From Calothrix sp. NIES-4105 (GTDB lineage Bacteria; Cyanobacteriota; Cyanobacteriia; Cyanobacteriales; Nostocaceae): 64,000 nucleotides of DNA. Location of the stretch: positions 2,927,614 through 2,991,613 of the forward strand of contig NZ_AP018290.1 in the NCBI RefSeq assembly GCF_002368415.1. Reading direction: 5' to 3'. Positions 18,624 to 28,500 of this stretch are shown piece by piece. Positions within the stretch are counted from its first letter, which is position 1. The number at the start of each line of letters is the position of its first letter. Both the position numbers and the translations under genes were made by a program. Under the pieces are notes generated by a model. The model searched no databases. It was not told the DNA's origin and saw nothing but the letters and a program-made list of their open reading frames with translations.

Positions 18624-20231
18624 ATGTTGAATTTTACGAATAGGAAGAACATTCCGGCACTACCTAAGCGTGAGAACAATACTCACAAATTTTTTACATA
18701 TCTTATACTGAATAACAAAACAAGATTTTCTTCGCTGCAATGGAAAAATCAGCCGACTTTACAACGCAATATTAAGTTGTATGAACAAATGCATTCAGAA
18801 TTTCATAATTTATGCAATCAGCAAGATAAAGGAAATGGAATAGCACACTTTTGGCGCTCTTTGGCACTAAATGAACAAACACCTGTTTCTTGGGAACCGA
18901 CTAATAAAACGCAGTTAGCATGGGAACATTTAGCTAGTTATTTTGAAGAAAAGTGTTATTGGACAGCTAAAGATTTGTGTAGGGACTCTAATCTAGAGGC
19001 TTGGGAAGAATTTTTGTGTTTAGCAAGATTACTAATTTATAATCCTCTTAAATTAAGAGAGGTTTTAGTTCGGTATGACCCTTCTAGAAGTAACATAGAT
19101 GCCTATGTGTCTGAAGCTTTAACTAACTATGTCAAAAGCGAAACTGCCCAAAATAAATTTTCGCGATGGCGCCTTCTTTACAACAAAAGTGATAAAGAAT
19201 TGAAAGAAGCACTACAAGTGTTAGGACGTAATCAACCAGAAATTTCACAGTTTATCTTTGCTAGGAAATATTTTAAACAAGTTTATCTCATCAATAAAGT
19301 AAAGAATCCTGCTAGAAAGACTGGTCAGAAATGGTTGAATCCTGATGCACAAGATTTTGAGCAGTCTGCACAGTGCTATAATGCAGAAAAATTAAGTAAG
19401 TCGGCGCCACACGAAGTATCAATTTCGACTAACGTTACTGGTACAGAAATTCAGCAGTGGATGGAGGTTTGCATTCAAGCATTAGAACAGTATCCAAATT
19501 CAATTTTGCCTCAGTTCTCACTTGAAGCATTACAGTCTGCAGGATTTGAAGCTAAATCTGAATCTGTACAAACAATTGAAGAAATTGAATGCCAGAATGC
19601 ATTCGATATTGAAGAAATTAGTAAAGAAGAATTTTATTTGTCAGAAAAAATTAATTCAGCTTTGTCTGACCATTTAATTACCTTAAAACCAGATGTTCAA
19701 AAAATACTGTTTCTTTATTATGGATTCAAACTCAACCAAAAACAACTAGCTGAGATATTGAATATGAATCAAAGTAGTATTTCTCGTTCTATAGCAAAAT
19801 CTACGCTCAGTTTACTAGATAAGATTTCAGCAATTTCACAACCGCAGCTTTGGACACGTGATTATGTAAAAAGATGGTTAAAACAAAGTTACCAAGCACC
19901 AACTCACTCAGATGTAATTCAAGCCAGCTTAGTATCTGCTGTCAAGAATTTTTCAGTAGAAGAACGAGAACTTTTACAGAATTATTCTAGTCAGCAAGTT
20001 AATCAAAGTCAGTTGAATGAAGTAGTTAGTAAACTCCAAGATAATTTACTACTAGATATTAACAACTTGACAAAAAAATATATTGATAAATGGTTGACGA
20101 ATTATTATAAATCTCTTACTATAACTATTCTTAGGAATACTAATTACCCACGTAACGAGAGGCTTGAAACAAAAACAATAGTTTCTTTAGTTGAAGCACA
20201 TCTTAAACATTCACTCGTCTGTTGCCATTAA
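18624..20231 (+). CDS. Sigma-70-like factor of the cyanobacterial CHAT/DUF1822 cluster, 535 aa
   Basis: A large mainly helical protein. Residues about 345-395 are a sigma-region-4-like HTH (LKPDVQKILFLYYGFKLNQKQLAEIL, then MNQSSISRSIAKS). The N-terminal 220 residues are related to the sigma-like proteins that precede DUF1822 genes in filamentous cyanobacteria (LKLREVLVRYDPSRSNIDAY, resembling sigma region 2). The start has AAGGTAAT just upstream. It is first in a four-gene plus-strand operon. It may transcribe this operon or the adhesin operon facing it, but no promoter motif is visible to prove this. Length is typical of these divergent sigma-like proteins, as far as I recall. Confidence 0.7.
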   Translation: MLNFTNRKNIPALPKRENNTHKFFTYLILNNKTRFSSLQWKNQPTLQRNIKLYEQMHSEFHNLCNQQDKGNGIAHFWRSLALNEQTPVSWEPTNKTQLAWEHLASYFEEKCYWTAKDLCRDSNLEAWEEFLCLARLLIYNPLKLREVLVRYDPSRSNIDAYVSEALTNYVKSETAQNKFSRWRLLYNKSDKELKEALQVLGRNQPEISQFIFARKYFKQVYLINKVKNPARKTGQKWLNPDAQDFEQSAQCYNAEKLSKSAPHEVSISTNVTGTEIQQWMEVCIQALEQYPNSILPQFSLEALQSAGFEAKSESVQTIEEIECQNAFDIEEISKEEFYLSEKINSALSDHLITLKPDVQKILFLYYGFKLNQKQLAEILNMNQSSISRSIAKSTLSLLDKISAISQPQLWTRDYVKRWLKQSYQAPTHSDVIQASLVSAVKNFSVEERELLQNYSSQQVNQSQLNEVVSKLQDNLLLDINNLTKKYIDKWLTNYYKSLTITILRNTNYPRNERLETKTIVSLVEAHLKHSLVCCH

Positions 20232-20257
20232 ATAATTGAATCTGTGAGGAAAATACT

Positions 20258-21478
20258 ATGTTGAGATTACCTGACTTTATGTCGATTGACACAACGCACT
20301 TATGGCTAAATATTTCGCGAGAAGAACAAGAAAAAACATGGCAACTAACTAAGCGCTATTCTAATCCGACTGCTTGTTACAATGCTTATTTAAATCGGAT
20401 TTGTTTATATCAGTTTTTAAACTGGTTTCAAGATTGGTTAAGCGAAGAATATAACGATAGCGCTTCCGTTTTTCCTTGTGAGCAAAGTCTTGCGAATATT
20501 TGGGAAGTTGTAAATGGTGCAGCTATTCAATTTGGTGACACTCGATTAGTATTAATTCCCACAGAAACTCTAGACTTAGACGTTTTGTGCGTACCTCAAG
20601 AATGGGTAGATATTAAAAGATGGGCAGCAGATTACTACGTTGGAGTACAAATAAATTTAGATGGTGATGACGATTGTTGGATGCGAGTATGTGGTTTTAC
20701 GACGCACCGTCAGCTTAAAAATCAAGGTGTTTATGACCAAGATTGCCGTACTTACTCTTTACCACAAGAAGCATTAGCTGACAATATTATCTCTTTGTTT
20801 GCGACATTAGAATTGAATTCTCAAGTCGAAGTACCTTCAGAAGTTAACTTATCTGAAGCTGAAGCAACAAATTTGATACATATTTTAGGTTCCGCATCAG
20901 TTTATACTCCAAGATTGTTTGATATACCGTTTACAAAATGGGCAGCGTTAATTTCTAATGAACAGTGGCGCCAACAACTTTACAATCAGCGTAATGGTAT
21001 AGTTAAAGCTGCGTCTTCATTAAAACAATCTTCATCAATCAATCTGAATCGATGGTTTGAAAAGTGTTTTGAAGAAGGTTGGCAGTCTCTTGATGCACTT
21101 ATTAATACAAAAGCATTAAACTTAGCGATTGAGTGTAGAAGTTCCTGCAGTCAAGAACTTACACAAAAAGGCGCCAAGTTAATTGACTTAGGAATGCAAA
21201 TCAATGGAAAATCTGTAGCTCTACTACTTGCTATTTCTAATGAAGCAGAAGGAAAAACAGGAGTTATTGTACAAGTTCATCCTACTGGTAATAATGGCTA
21301 CCTACCACAGAATCTAAAAATGTCGCTTTTAGAATCTGGTAACGTTTTACAAGAAATACAATCTCGTAGTCGGGATTGCTATATTCAGTTAAATCGTTTT
21401 AAAGTATTACCTGGTGCTAATTTTAGTATAAGATTAGTCTTAGGCGAATTTAGTATCACCGAAGATTTTGTGATTTAA
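20258..21478 (+). CDS. DUF1822 family protein, 406 aa
   Basis: Recognised by the DUF1822 layout: a helical N terminus (YSNPTACYNAYLNRICLYQFL), then the beta-rich segment GDTRLVLIPTETLDLDVLCVPQEWVD and the core YYVGVQINLDGDDDCWMRVCGFTTH. The C-terminal domain (about 290-406; IDLGMQINGKSVALLLAIS, then GVIVQVHPTG) resembles the Ig-like half of the family. Soluble, function unknown. It lies 26 bp after the sigma-like gene and 31 bp before the CHAT-CHASE2 gene, with GAGGAA before the start. The fixed neighbourhood across cyanobacteria suggests that it links the sigma-like factor and the CHAT sensor. Confidence 0.85.
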   Translation: MLRLPDFMSIDTTHLWLNISREEQEKTWQLTKRYSNPTACYNAYLNRICLYQFLNWFQDWLSEEYNDSASVFPCEQSLANIWEVVNGAAIQFGDTRLVLIPTETLDLDVLCVPQEWVDIKRWAADYYVGVQINLDGDDDCWMRVCGFTTHRQLKNQGVYDQDCRTYSLPQEALADNIISLFATLELNSQVEVPSEVNLSEAEATNLIHILGSASVYTPRLFDIPFTKWAALISNEQWRQQLYNQRNGIVKAASSLKQSSSINLNRWFEKCFEEGWQSLDALINTKALNLAIECRSSCSQELTQKGAKLIDLGMQINGKSVALLLAISNEAEGKTGVIVQVHPTGNNGYLPQNLKMSLLESGNVLQEIQSRSRDCYIQLNRFKVLPGANFSIRLVLGEFSITEDFVI

Positions 21479-21509
21479 CAATAAACTTCATTAAATCGAG
21501 CAATTACCG

Positions 21510-23882
21510 ATGAGTAAGTTAGTTGTAATTAAGTTAGACAAAGGTAGCTTAAGTGAGGGGTTTTCTCTAGTTACTGCACAATATTGGGAGACTAGCAATT
21601 CTCGTCCAACACAGTTTACAGGTAGTCTACCATCGGCGCCAGAAATTGCTGAAATTTATAAGCGCTTTCAATTAATGTATGAATCACTTCATGGGCGGAT
21701 GGTAAAACGCTCGATGATTGAAATAGATTCTGGAGGGTTAAATAATGTTAGCGAAGTTGATTTTGGGGAGGTTCAACAGCAATTACACGATTCACTCAAC
21801 AATTGGTTAAATTGTAACTCATTTCGCCCAATCGACCAACAGTTAAGGGCACGACTGGCTTTAGATGACGAGCTTCAAGTCATCTTTGAAACTAATAATC
21901 ATCTATTACGACAGTTGCCTTGGCATTTGTGGAATTTTTTTGAAGATTATCAAAGAGCAGAAGTTGGATTAAGTTCTCCTAAGTACGAGCGAGTCAAGCC
22001 GTTAATAAAAAAGTCTAATAGAAACAAAGTTAGAATTTTGGCAATATTAGGCAATAGCACAGGAATCGATGTTCAAGAAGATAAGAAGGTTTTGGAAGAA
22101 TTACCAGATTCTTCTACTATTTTTTTAGTCGAACCTTCTCGTCAAGAACTAGATAAGTACTTATGGGATGAACAGGGTTGGGATATTCTCTTTTTTGCCG
22201 GTCATAGTGAAAGTGAAAATAATAAAGGTAAAATACATATCAATCAAAAGAACAGTTTGACGATTGCTGAGTTGAGAAACGCGCTAAAATTTGCAATTGG
22301 TCGTGGTTTAAAGTTAGCTATTTTCAATTCTTGTGATGGTTTAGGATTGACGCAGCAGTTAGCCGATTTGCAAATTCCGCAAATTATAGTCATGCGTCAT
22401 AATATACCTGATTTTGTTGCCCAAGAGTTTTTGAAATATTTCCTCACATATGCAGCTAACGGTGAACCTTTTTATTTAGCGATGCGTTACGCGCGCGAAA
22501 GGTTGCAAGGTTTAGAGGATGACTACCCAGGTGTATCTTGGCTACCCGTTGTTTGTCAAAATCCAGCCGAAGAACCTGCGACTTGGCTTTCGTTGCGCGG
22601 TCAAACCAATACAATTTCATTATCTCACTCTTCAAATAATAAATTTCAAATTCTTTTACTCGCCAGTGTTGTTATCACCAGTCTATTAATGGGAATACGT
22701 TCGCTCTCGATATTGCAGTATTGGGAACTTTCGTTATTCGATGTGATGACACGAATGCGACCTGCTGAAAAACCTGACCCTAGAATTATAGTTGTTACCG
22801 TTACAGAAGCAGATATTCAAGCACAAAAACAAAGACAAAAATCTTCTTTATCGGATGAAACGTTACAAAAACTCTTGCAAAAATTGCAATCATTCAAACC
22901 AGCAGTTATTGGATTTGATATTTATCGGGACTTTGCAGTAGACAAAAAATATCCTTTTTTAAAGACACATTTACAGTCAGATGATAATTTTATAGCAGTT
23001 TGTCAAGCTGCTGGTGGCAAAATACAGTCACCTGGTGTTTCACCTCCTCCTGAAATTCCCAAAGAGCGCACAGCTTTTAGCGATGTTTCGGTAGATGATT
23101 ATTCTGTAGTTCGTCGTCATCTGCTTTCAATGACCTCTGGGAGTGATTCACAATGTAAATCAGAATACTCATTAAGCTTGAAAATAGCACAACAGTACCT
23201 TGCTAGTAAAGGAATTCCACTTGAAACAACAGAAGAAGGTTTATTTAAACTAGGTAATATTGTATTTAATCCAATAGATACTCCCACAGGTGGATATCAA
23301 AAATTTAGTTCAGCAGGCTATCAAATACTGCTTAATTATCGTGCCTCAAAAGATGTTGGCACACAAGTTACTCTTGGAGAAGTTTTAAGCGGTCGGTTTA
23401 ATCCTGAATTATTCCAAGATAAAATCGTTTTGATAGGTGTAGATTCTGATAGTGCCAAAGATTTTTTCTTAACACCATATAGTATAGTAAATTCTGCACG
23501 ACAAGAAGTTCCGGGAGTATCAATTCATGCTCACATGGTCAGTCAAATCATTAGTGCAGTATTAGATAAACGTCCTTTACTTTTGGTTCTACCTGCATGG
23601 GCAGAAATCATTTGTGTTTGGGGATGTTCAATATTAGGTTGTATATTAGCTTTATATGCAAAATCTAACTTAAAATTTGTAATTTTTATAAGTACTGCCT
23701 TGATTATCCTGTATGCTAGCTGCTTAATTTTATTAATTCGAGGATGTTGGGCGCCGTTTTTACCTTCGTCACTAGTATTGATAACTTCCGGCGTTGCTAT
23801 CAAAGTTTTTAAACAAAAACAAAAACAAGATTTTCAATTTCTCTTAGAAGTTGGCAATCTCAATGTCAAAAAAGTAAGCTAA
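21510..23882 (+). CDS. CHAT-CHASE2 membrane sensor protease, 790 aa
   Basis: Residues about 165-355 are a CHAT domain with H232 (FFAGHS) and C275 (IFNSCDG). A TM helix at about 375-395 leads into an extracytoplasmic CHASE2 sensor domain (LQYWELSLFDVMTRMRP, DPRIIVVTVTEADI, PAVIGFDIYRDF, up to KIVLIGVDSDSAKD). Three TM helices follow at about 690-770. So an outside sensor is joined to an inside caspase-like protease. The usual CHASE2 outputs (adenylate cyclase, kinase) are replaced by CHAT at the N terminus. Third gene of the sigma-DUF1822-CHAT operon. Confidence 0.9.
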   Translation: MSKLVVIKLDKGSLSEGFSLVTAQYWETSNSRPTQFTGSLPSAPEIAEIYKRFQLMYESLHGRMVKRSMIEIDSGGLNNVSEVDFGEVQQQLHDSLNNWLNCNSFRPIDQQLRARLALDDELQVIFETNNHLLRQLPWHLWNFFEDYQRAEVGLSSPKYERVKPLIKKSNRNKVRILAILGNSTGIDVQEDKKVLEELPDSSTIFLVEPSRQELDKYLWDEQGWDILFFAGHSESENNKGKIHINQKNSLTIAELRNALKFAIGRGLKLAIFNSCDGLGLTQQLADLQIPQIIVMRHNIPDFVAQEFLKYFLTYAANGEPFYLAMRYARERLQGLEDDYPGVSWLPVVCQNPAEEPATWLSLRGQTNTISLSHSSNNKFQILLLASVVITSLLMGIRSLSILQYWELSLFDVMTRMRPAEKPDPRIIVVTVTEADIQAQKQRQKSSLSDETLQKLLQKLQSFKPAVIGFDIYRDFAVDKKYPFLKTHLQSDDNFIAVCQAAGGKIQSPGVSPPPEIPKERTAFSDVSVDDYSVVRRHLLSMTSGSDSQCKSEYSLSLKIAQQYLASKGIPLETTEEGLFKLGNIVFNPIDTPTGGYQKFSSAGYQILLNYRASKDVGTQVTLGEVLSGRFNPELFQDKIVLIGVDSDSAKDFFLTPYSIVNSARQEVPGVSIHAHMVSQIISAVLDKRPLLLVLPAWAEIICVWGCSILGCILALYAKSNLKFVIFISTALIILYASCLILLIRGCWAPFLPSSLVLITSGVAIKVFKQKQKQDFQFLLEVGNLNVKKVS

Positions 23883-23901
23883 TAATTTCTGTGTGTTAAA
23901 T

Positions 23902-24681
23902 ATGAAAAAAATTTATGCTTTGAGCAAAACGCTATTAATCAGTGTTATTGTTATCATTGGGTTAAATCCACAACAAACAGTCCAATCACAACAAAACAAC
24001 CAAACAGTACGCTTTGTCCAACCAATTCTACGAAGACCGCCAATTAATCGAGGCGCCCCCACTGATAGAAGAGGAGCAGGAACTCGTGGTGAGTGTCCAG
24101 CAGTGAGTATGGCATCTACAGGTTTAGTGCCAATAGTATCATCAAACAATTCAAAATACGTTATAGGTAACACCGCAACAGAATATCCTACCTTTTGGTT
24201 TTATATTCCTTATAATGCACAAAACATTAACTCAGTCAAATTTGCAGTCATAGATGACAAAGATCAATCACTAACCAAAGAACCAATACCTGTTAATATA
24301 TCTGGAACACCAGGAATCATCAGTTTTACCCTTCCGAAAACAGAGCAACCTCTAAAACCAGGACAGGATTATCATTGGTATTTATTAATTGATTGTAATC
24401 CACAAAGCCGTTCCGAAGATGTTGCAATCGAAGGACTAGTGCGACTTGAACCACCAGACGCTGAATTTAAAAAGCGTTTAGAAGTAGCAACAGAACGCGA
24501 AAAAGCTGCACTTTATGCTCAACAAGGTTATTGGTATGATACTATTACGACTTTAGGTATACTCAGGCGCCAGCAACCAAAAGATACAACTTTAATAGAA
24601 GATTGGAAAACATTATTAAACTCACAAGAATTAACAGATATTGCAGCAGAGCCTATATCACCTTGCTGTATATCGAATTAG
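23902..24681 (+). CDS. DUF928 secreted protein, 259 aa
   Basis: The ATG at 23902 gives a clean signal peptide (KKIYALSKTLLISVIVIIGL, cleavage likely near VQSQ), so I prefer it to the upstream GTG. DUF928 landmarks: PINRGAPTDRRGAGTRGEC, a conserved TGLVPIV strand, YPTFWFYIPYN, DYHWYLLIDC, and the C-terminal helix with GYWYDTITTLGIL. A periplasmic or surface protein of unknown function found next to CHAT and TPS adhesin genes in cyanobacteria. Last gene of the plus-strand operon. Confidence 0.88.
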   Translation: MKKIYALSKTLLISVIVIIGLNPQQTVQSQQNNQTVRFVQPILRRPPINRGAPTDRRGAGTRGECPAVSMASTGLVPIVSSNNSKYVIGNTATEYPTFWFYIPYNAQNINSVKFAVIDDKDQSLTKEPIPVNISGTPGIISFTLPKTEQPLKPGQDYHWYLLIDCNPQSRSEDVAIEGLVRLEPPDAEFKKRLEVATEREKAALYAQQGYWYDTITTLGILRRQQPKDTTLIEDWKTLLNSQELTDIAAEPISPCCISN

Positions 24682-24735
24682 ACTAAAATCCCCCCTAGGC
24701 TTAAATATACAGCAGTCAAAGAAATAAATTCTCAC

Positions 24736-24762
24736 GTAGGATAGGTGGGATACCTATCCTAC
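24736..24762. terminator. Hairpin between convergent genes
   Basis: Perfect 11-bp stem (GTAGGATAGGT / ACCTATCCTAC) with a 5-nt loop, lying between the ends of the DUF928 gene (+) and the small secreted protein gene (-). Probably a two-way terminator, though the T-runs are short. Confidence 0.6.
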
Positions 24763-24803
24763 AATTGTTAATGATTTTAAAGTAGAATGCGTTTGCTGAA
24801 GTC

Positions 24804-25106
24804 TTAGTATCTAACAATTATTCCTTGGGTTGCTTCCACACAATTTGTAGAAATATTTGCATAATAATAACGCCTATATCTATAGTTATAACTCAATATT
24901 TTCAGTCCTCTTTGACCGTTTCTAAACTTTATAAATCCCACAATAGGATATAAGTCATTAACTTTCAAACGTACAATCTGGCGTCCACTATTATCGTAAC
25001 CTACGCAATTTTGGACAAGACGAACACGGTTATTAACAGCAAAAGCTGACATAGCAGATAACGAAAGAGTTCCAGTCAGAACAGTAGCAATAAACTTGTT
25101 AAACAT
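24804..25106 (-). CDS. Small secreted hypothetical protein, 100 aa
   Basis: The start is taken at 25106: AAGGAG lies 5 nt upstream, and this ATG gives a signal peptide (FNKFIATVLTGTLSLSAMSAFA) ending at an Ala-x-Ala site. The 77-residue mature part is basic and Tyr-rich, with YNYRYRRYYYAN, and has two Cys (VQNCVGY, STNCVEA) that could form a disulfide. I do not recognise a family. It has its own upstream region and lies downstream of the adhesin operon on the same strand. Confidence 0.7.
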   Translation of the reverse strand: MFNKFIATVLTGTLSLSAMSAFAVNNRVRLVQNCVGYDNSGRQIVRLKVNDLYPIVGFIKFRNGQRGLKILSYNYRYRRYYYANISTNCVEATQGIIVRY

Positions 25107-25380
25107 TTGGCTCCTTATCATTTCATAAACGTTTATTCCTATTTGTGAAAGCAATTATTTGACTGCCTTCTATACATACTCTTAGAAAGATCAAATTAGA
25201 ATTATGCATTGCTTTATAAAAAACCTAAAACCTAACCCCCTTCGCTACTAGTACAACAAGGCAAAGTCAAAAGTCAAAACAAAGAAAGCCTATTTTACGA
25301 GCTTTCTAGCTAGAAGTAGGTTGGGTGGAGGAACATTAACGTAATTATCTATAAACGGAGTTTTCTTAAATTGCACAAGG

Positions 25381-25412
25381 CAACTTAAGCAAGTTAAGAT
25401 CAACTTAAGCAA
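25381..25412. promoter_or_regulatory. Direct repeats CAACTTAAGCAA, possible operator
   Basis: CAACTTAAGCAA occurs at 25381-25392 and again at 25401-25412, 20 bp apart (about two helix turns), with an inverted half-site AAGTTAAG between. They lie in the 450-bp gap between the adhesin operon end and the small secreted protein gene, about 275 bp upstream of the latter. The rest of the gap (25107-25559) shows nothing else. Confidence 0.3.
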
Positions 25413-25559
25413 AATTATCAGATAAATTGCACATTGTATCTTTGAGTAGGAGGTACTCAGCATCGATTATGGACTTTTGGCGTTTAATTTGAAAAAAATT
25501 GTAGAGACGCGATTTAATAGTACCTCTACGTGGATACAATTCTTTACGCTAATTAAAAA

Positions 25560-28500
25560 CTAAAAATGGCACTGGGATAATATATGATTTTGAGATGGGC
25601 TAGCAGGATAAGCAGCAGTCAATATAACAGTACCATCAGAATCAATCACCCATCCCTGCGCTTCAATTATTTGATTAGAAGTAGGTGAGGAAGTAGAAGA
25701 TATAGGATTATTCTGGGTTGTTACACTCATGGGCTTTTGTTGTGATACTTGCGATAGGCGCCAGTCTTCCCAAGAAAAATTGCTAACTGCGGGATTATCT
25801 GGTGAGGAAGGAATACCACCACGTCCAGTAATTGTGAAACTACTGTTAGCAGTGCGAACACAAACATTTTCGTCTATGAGACGTGCGACATCTATAATAT
25901 CTACATTTAAACGAACTAACCCCTGAGTTGGGTCTGTATCTGGAGTGTTAATATTTGGTTCGTTGCTTAAATTGGGATTTTCTTGAGAAATAGCTGTGAT
26001 ATCGTTCGATAGAAGATTTCGTGGGTTTAGTTGTTCTACATTCTCACGTACTAAATCACTTCGGCTGCGAGATTGAATATTAAAAATATTTCTGGCATTG
26101 ATGTTGACCTGACCCCCCTTTCCTGTAAAAGCATTCGCGATGATATCAGTATTTTCGTTTTGACCTGCGACAATAAAACCATTCTTAGCATTGATAGTGA
26201 TGTTTCCACCATTACCACCTTTATTATCAGTACCAGCAGTGGCAGAAATGAAAGCTTCACGGCGTAATAAGAGTAAATTTGTAAGATTGAGAACGATGTT
26301 ACCACCATCACCAGATTGAGATTCGGCGGATAATCTTCCTGCCCTGTCTAAGGTAATTTTGGGTGAGTTTACTTCAATATCCCCTGCAATACCAGAACCT
26401 GTGGAACTAACAAACAAACCACTACTGGCGCCGATATTGAAAACGCGGTCGGGAAATTTAGCAACTCTGTCACTGTAATTTTGGTCGCTACCACTAGTAA
26501 TTACGTTCTGAGTAGCCTCGACTGTTATTTTACCAGCATATCCACCGCTTGCGCTAGTTGTGATCAGTTGTCCGCCATTGAGTACTTCTAATAGATTTGT
26601 TTTTACCGTAATATTGCCGCCTCTGTTATTATTTAGCGTGCGTGCATTTAAGATGGCGCCATCTCGTAACTTGAGCGAATCTGCATCGATGTAAATATTA
26701 CCCCCATTACCTTCTGTTCCTGTTTCGACACTGCTGCGAATTCCACTTGAAAATCCATCTCCCACACCAGCAATATCAACAGCACCTGTGACTTTTACAT
26801 TCACATTCCCCGCATCCCCCTTCCCTGCTGGTTGAGTCTCAGATGCTTCACGAGTAAGAGTTAGGAGTACGGCACCATTTTGTAGTGATAGAGTTGCAGC
26901 ATTGATATCGATATCGCCACCTTTTCCTACACCTCCTTCTTCAACTGTGCTGAAGATATAAGAATTATTCGCAAGGGAAATGGCATCAATAGCAGTTAAT
27001 TTCACATTCCCAGCATTTCCAGTACCGAAAGTTGAGGCACTAAGTCGGGCGCCGTCTTCTAGCTTGAAAGAACCTGCATCAATCGTAATATTACCCCCAT
27101 TCCCTTCTGCTGCTGTTCCCACGCTACTAATTATCCCGCTTCCGACTGTATCTTTTTTGCCAGCAATATCTACAAGACCTGTCACATTCACGTTTACATT
27201 CCCTGCATCCCCTTTTCCTCCCGGTTGATTATTATTTGCACGGATAGTAGCAGTTTGTAGTTGGGCGCCCGAACGTAGTGTCAGGTTCGCAGCATTAATA
27301 TCGATATTGCCACCTTTTCCTACACCTCCTTCTTCAACTGTGCTGAAGATAGAAGAATTATTCGCAAGATAAATGGCATCAATAGCTGTTACCTTTACAT
27401 TCCCTGCATCCCCAGTACCAAAAGTTGAGGCACTAAGAGCAGCGCCATCTTCTAGCTTGAAAGAACCTGCATCAATCGTAATATTACCCCCCGAACCTTC
27501 TGTTCCTGCTCCCACATCACTGCGAAACCCACTTGGAAATGTCTCTTTTTTGCCAGCAATATCAACAGCACCTGTGACTTTTACATTTATATCTCCCGCG
27601 TCACCCCTTCCTGCCGCTTGAGTCCCAGATGCTTCACGAGTAGCAGTCAATAGTTGGGCGCCCGAACGTAGTGTCAGGGTTGCAGCATTGATATGGATAT
27701 TGCCACCTTTTCCTACACCTCCTGCTTCGACTGTACTTAAGATCACCCCATCATCTTTTAGGGAAACGCCATCTTTTATAGTTAACCTCACATTCCCAGC
27801 ATTTCCAAGACCAGAAGTTGAAGCTTGAAGTTGGGCACCCGAACGTAGTGATAGCGTTGCAGCATTGATATCGATATTGCCACCTTTTCCTACACCTCCT
27901 TCTTCAACTGTGCTGAAGATATAAGAATTATTCGCAAGATAAATGGCATCAATAGCAGTTATACTTACATTTCCTGCATCCCCAGTACCAAAAGTTGAGG
28001 CACTAAGAGCAGCGCCATCTTCTAGCTTCAAAGAACCTGCATCAATCGTAATATTACCCCCCGAACCTTCTGTTCCTGCTCTAACATTGCTGCGAAACCC
28101 ACTTGGAAATGTCTCTTTTTTGCCAGCAATATCTACAAGACCTGTGACTTTTACATTTATATCTCCCGCGTCACCCCTTCCAGCCGCTTGAGTGCTAGAT
28201 GCTTTACTAGTAGCAGTCAATAGTTGGGCGCCCGAACGTAGTGTCAGGGTTGCAGCATTGATATCGATATTGCCACCTTTTCCTACACCTCCTGCTTCGA
28301 CTGTACTTAAGATCACCCCATCATCTTTTAGGGAAACGCCATCTTTTATAATTAACCTCACATTCCCAGCATTTCCAAGACCAGAAGTTGAAGCTTGAAG
28401 TTGGGCACCCGAACGTAGTGATAGCGTTGCAGCATTGATATCGATATCGCCACCTTTTCCTACACCTCCTTCTTCAACTGTGCTGAAGATATAAGAATTA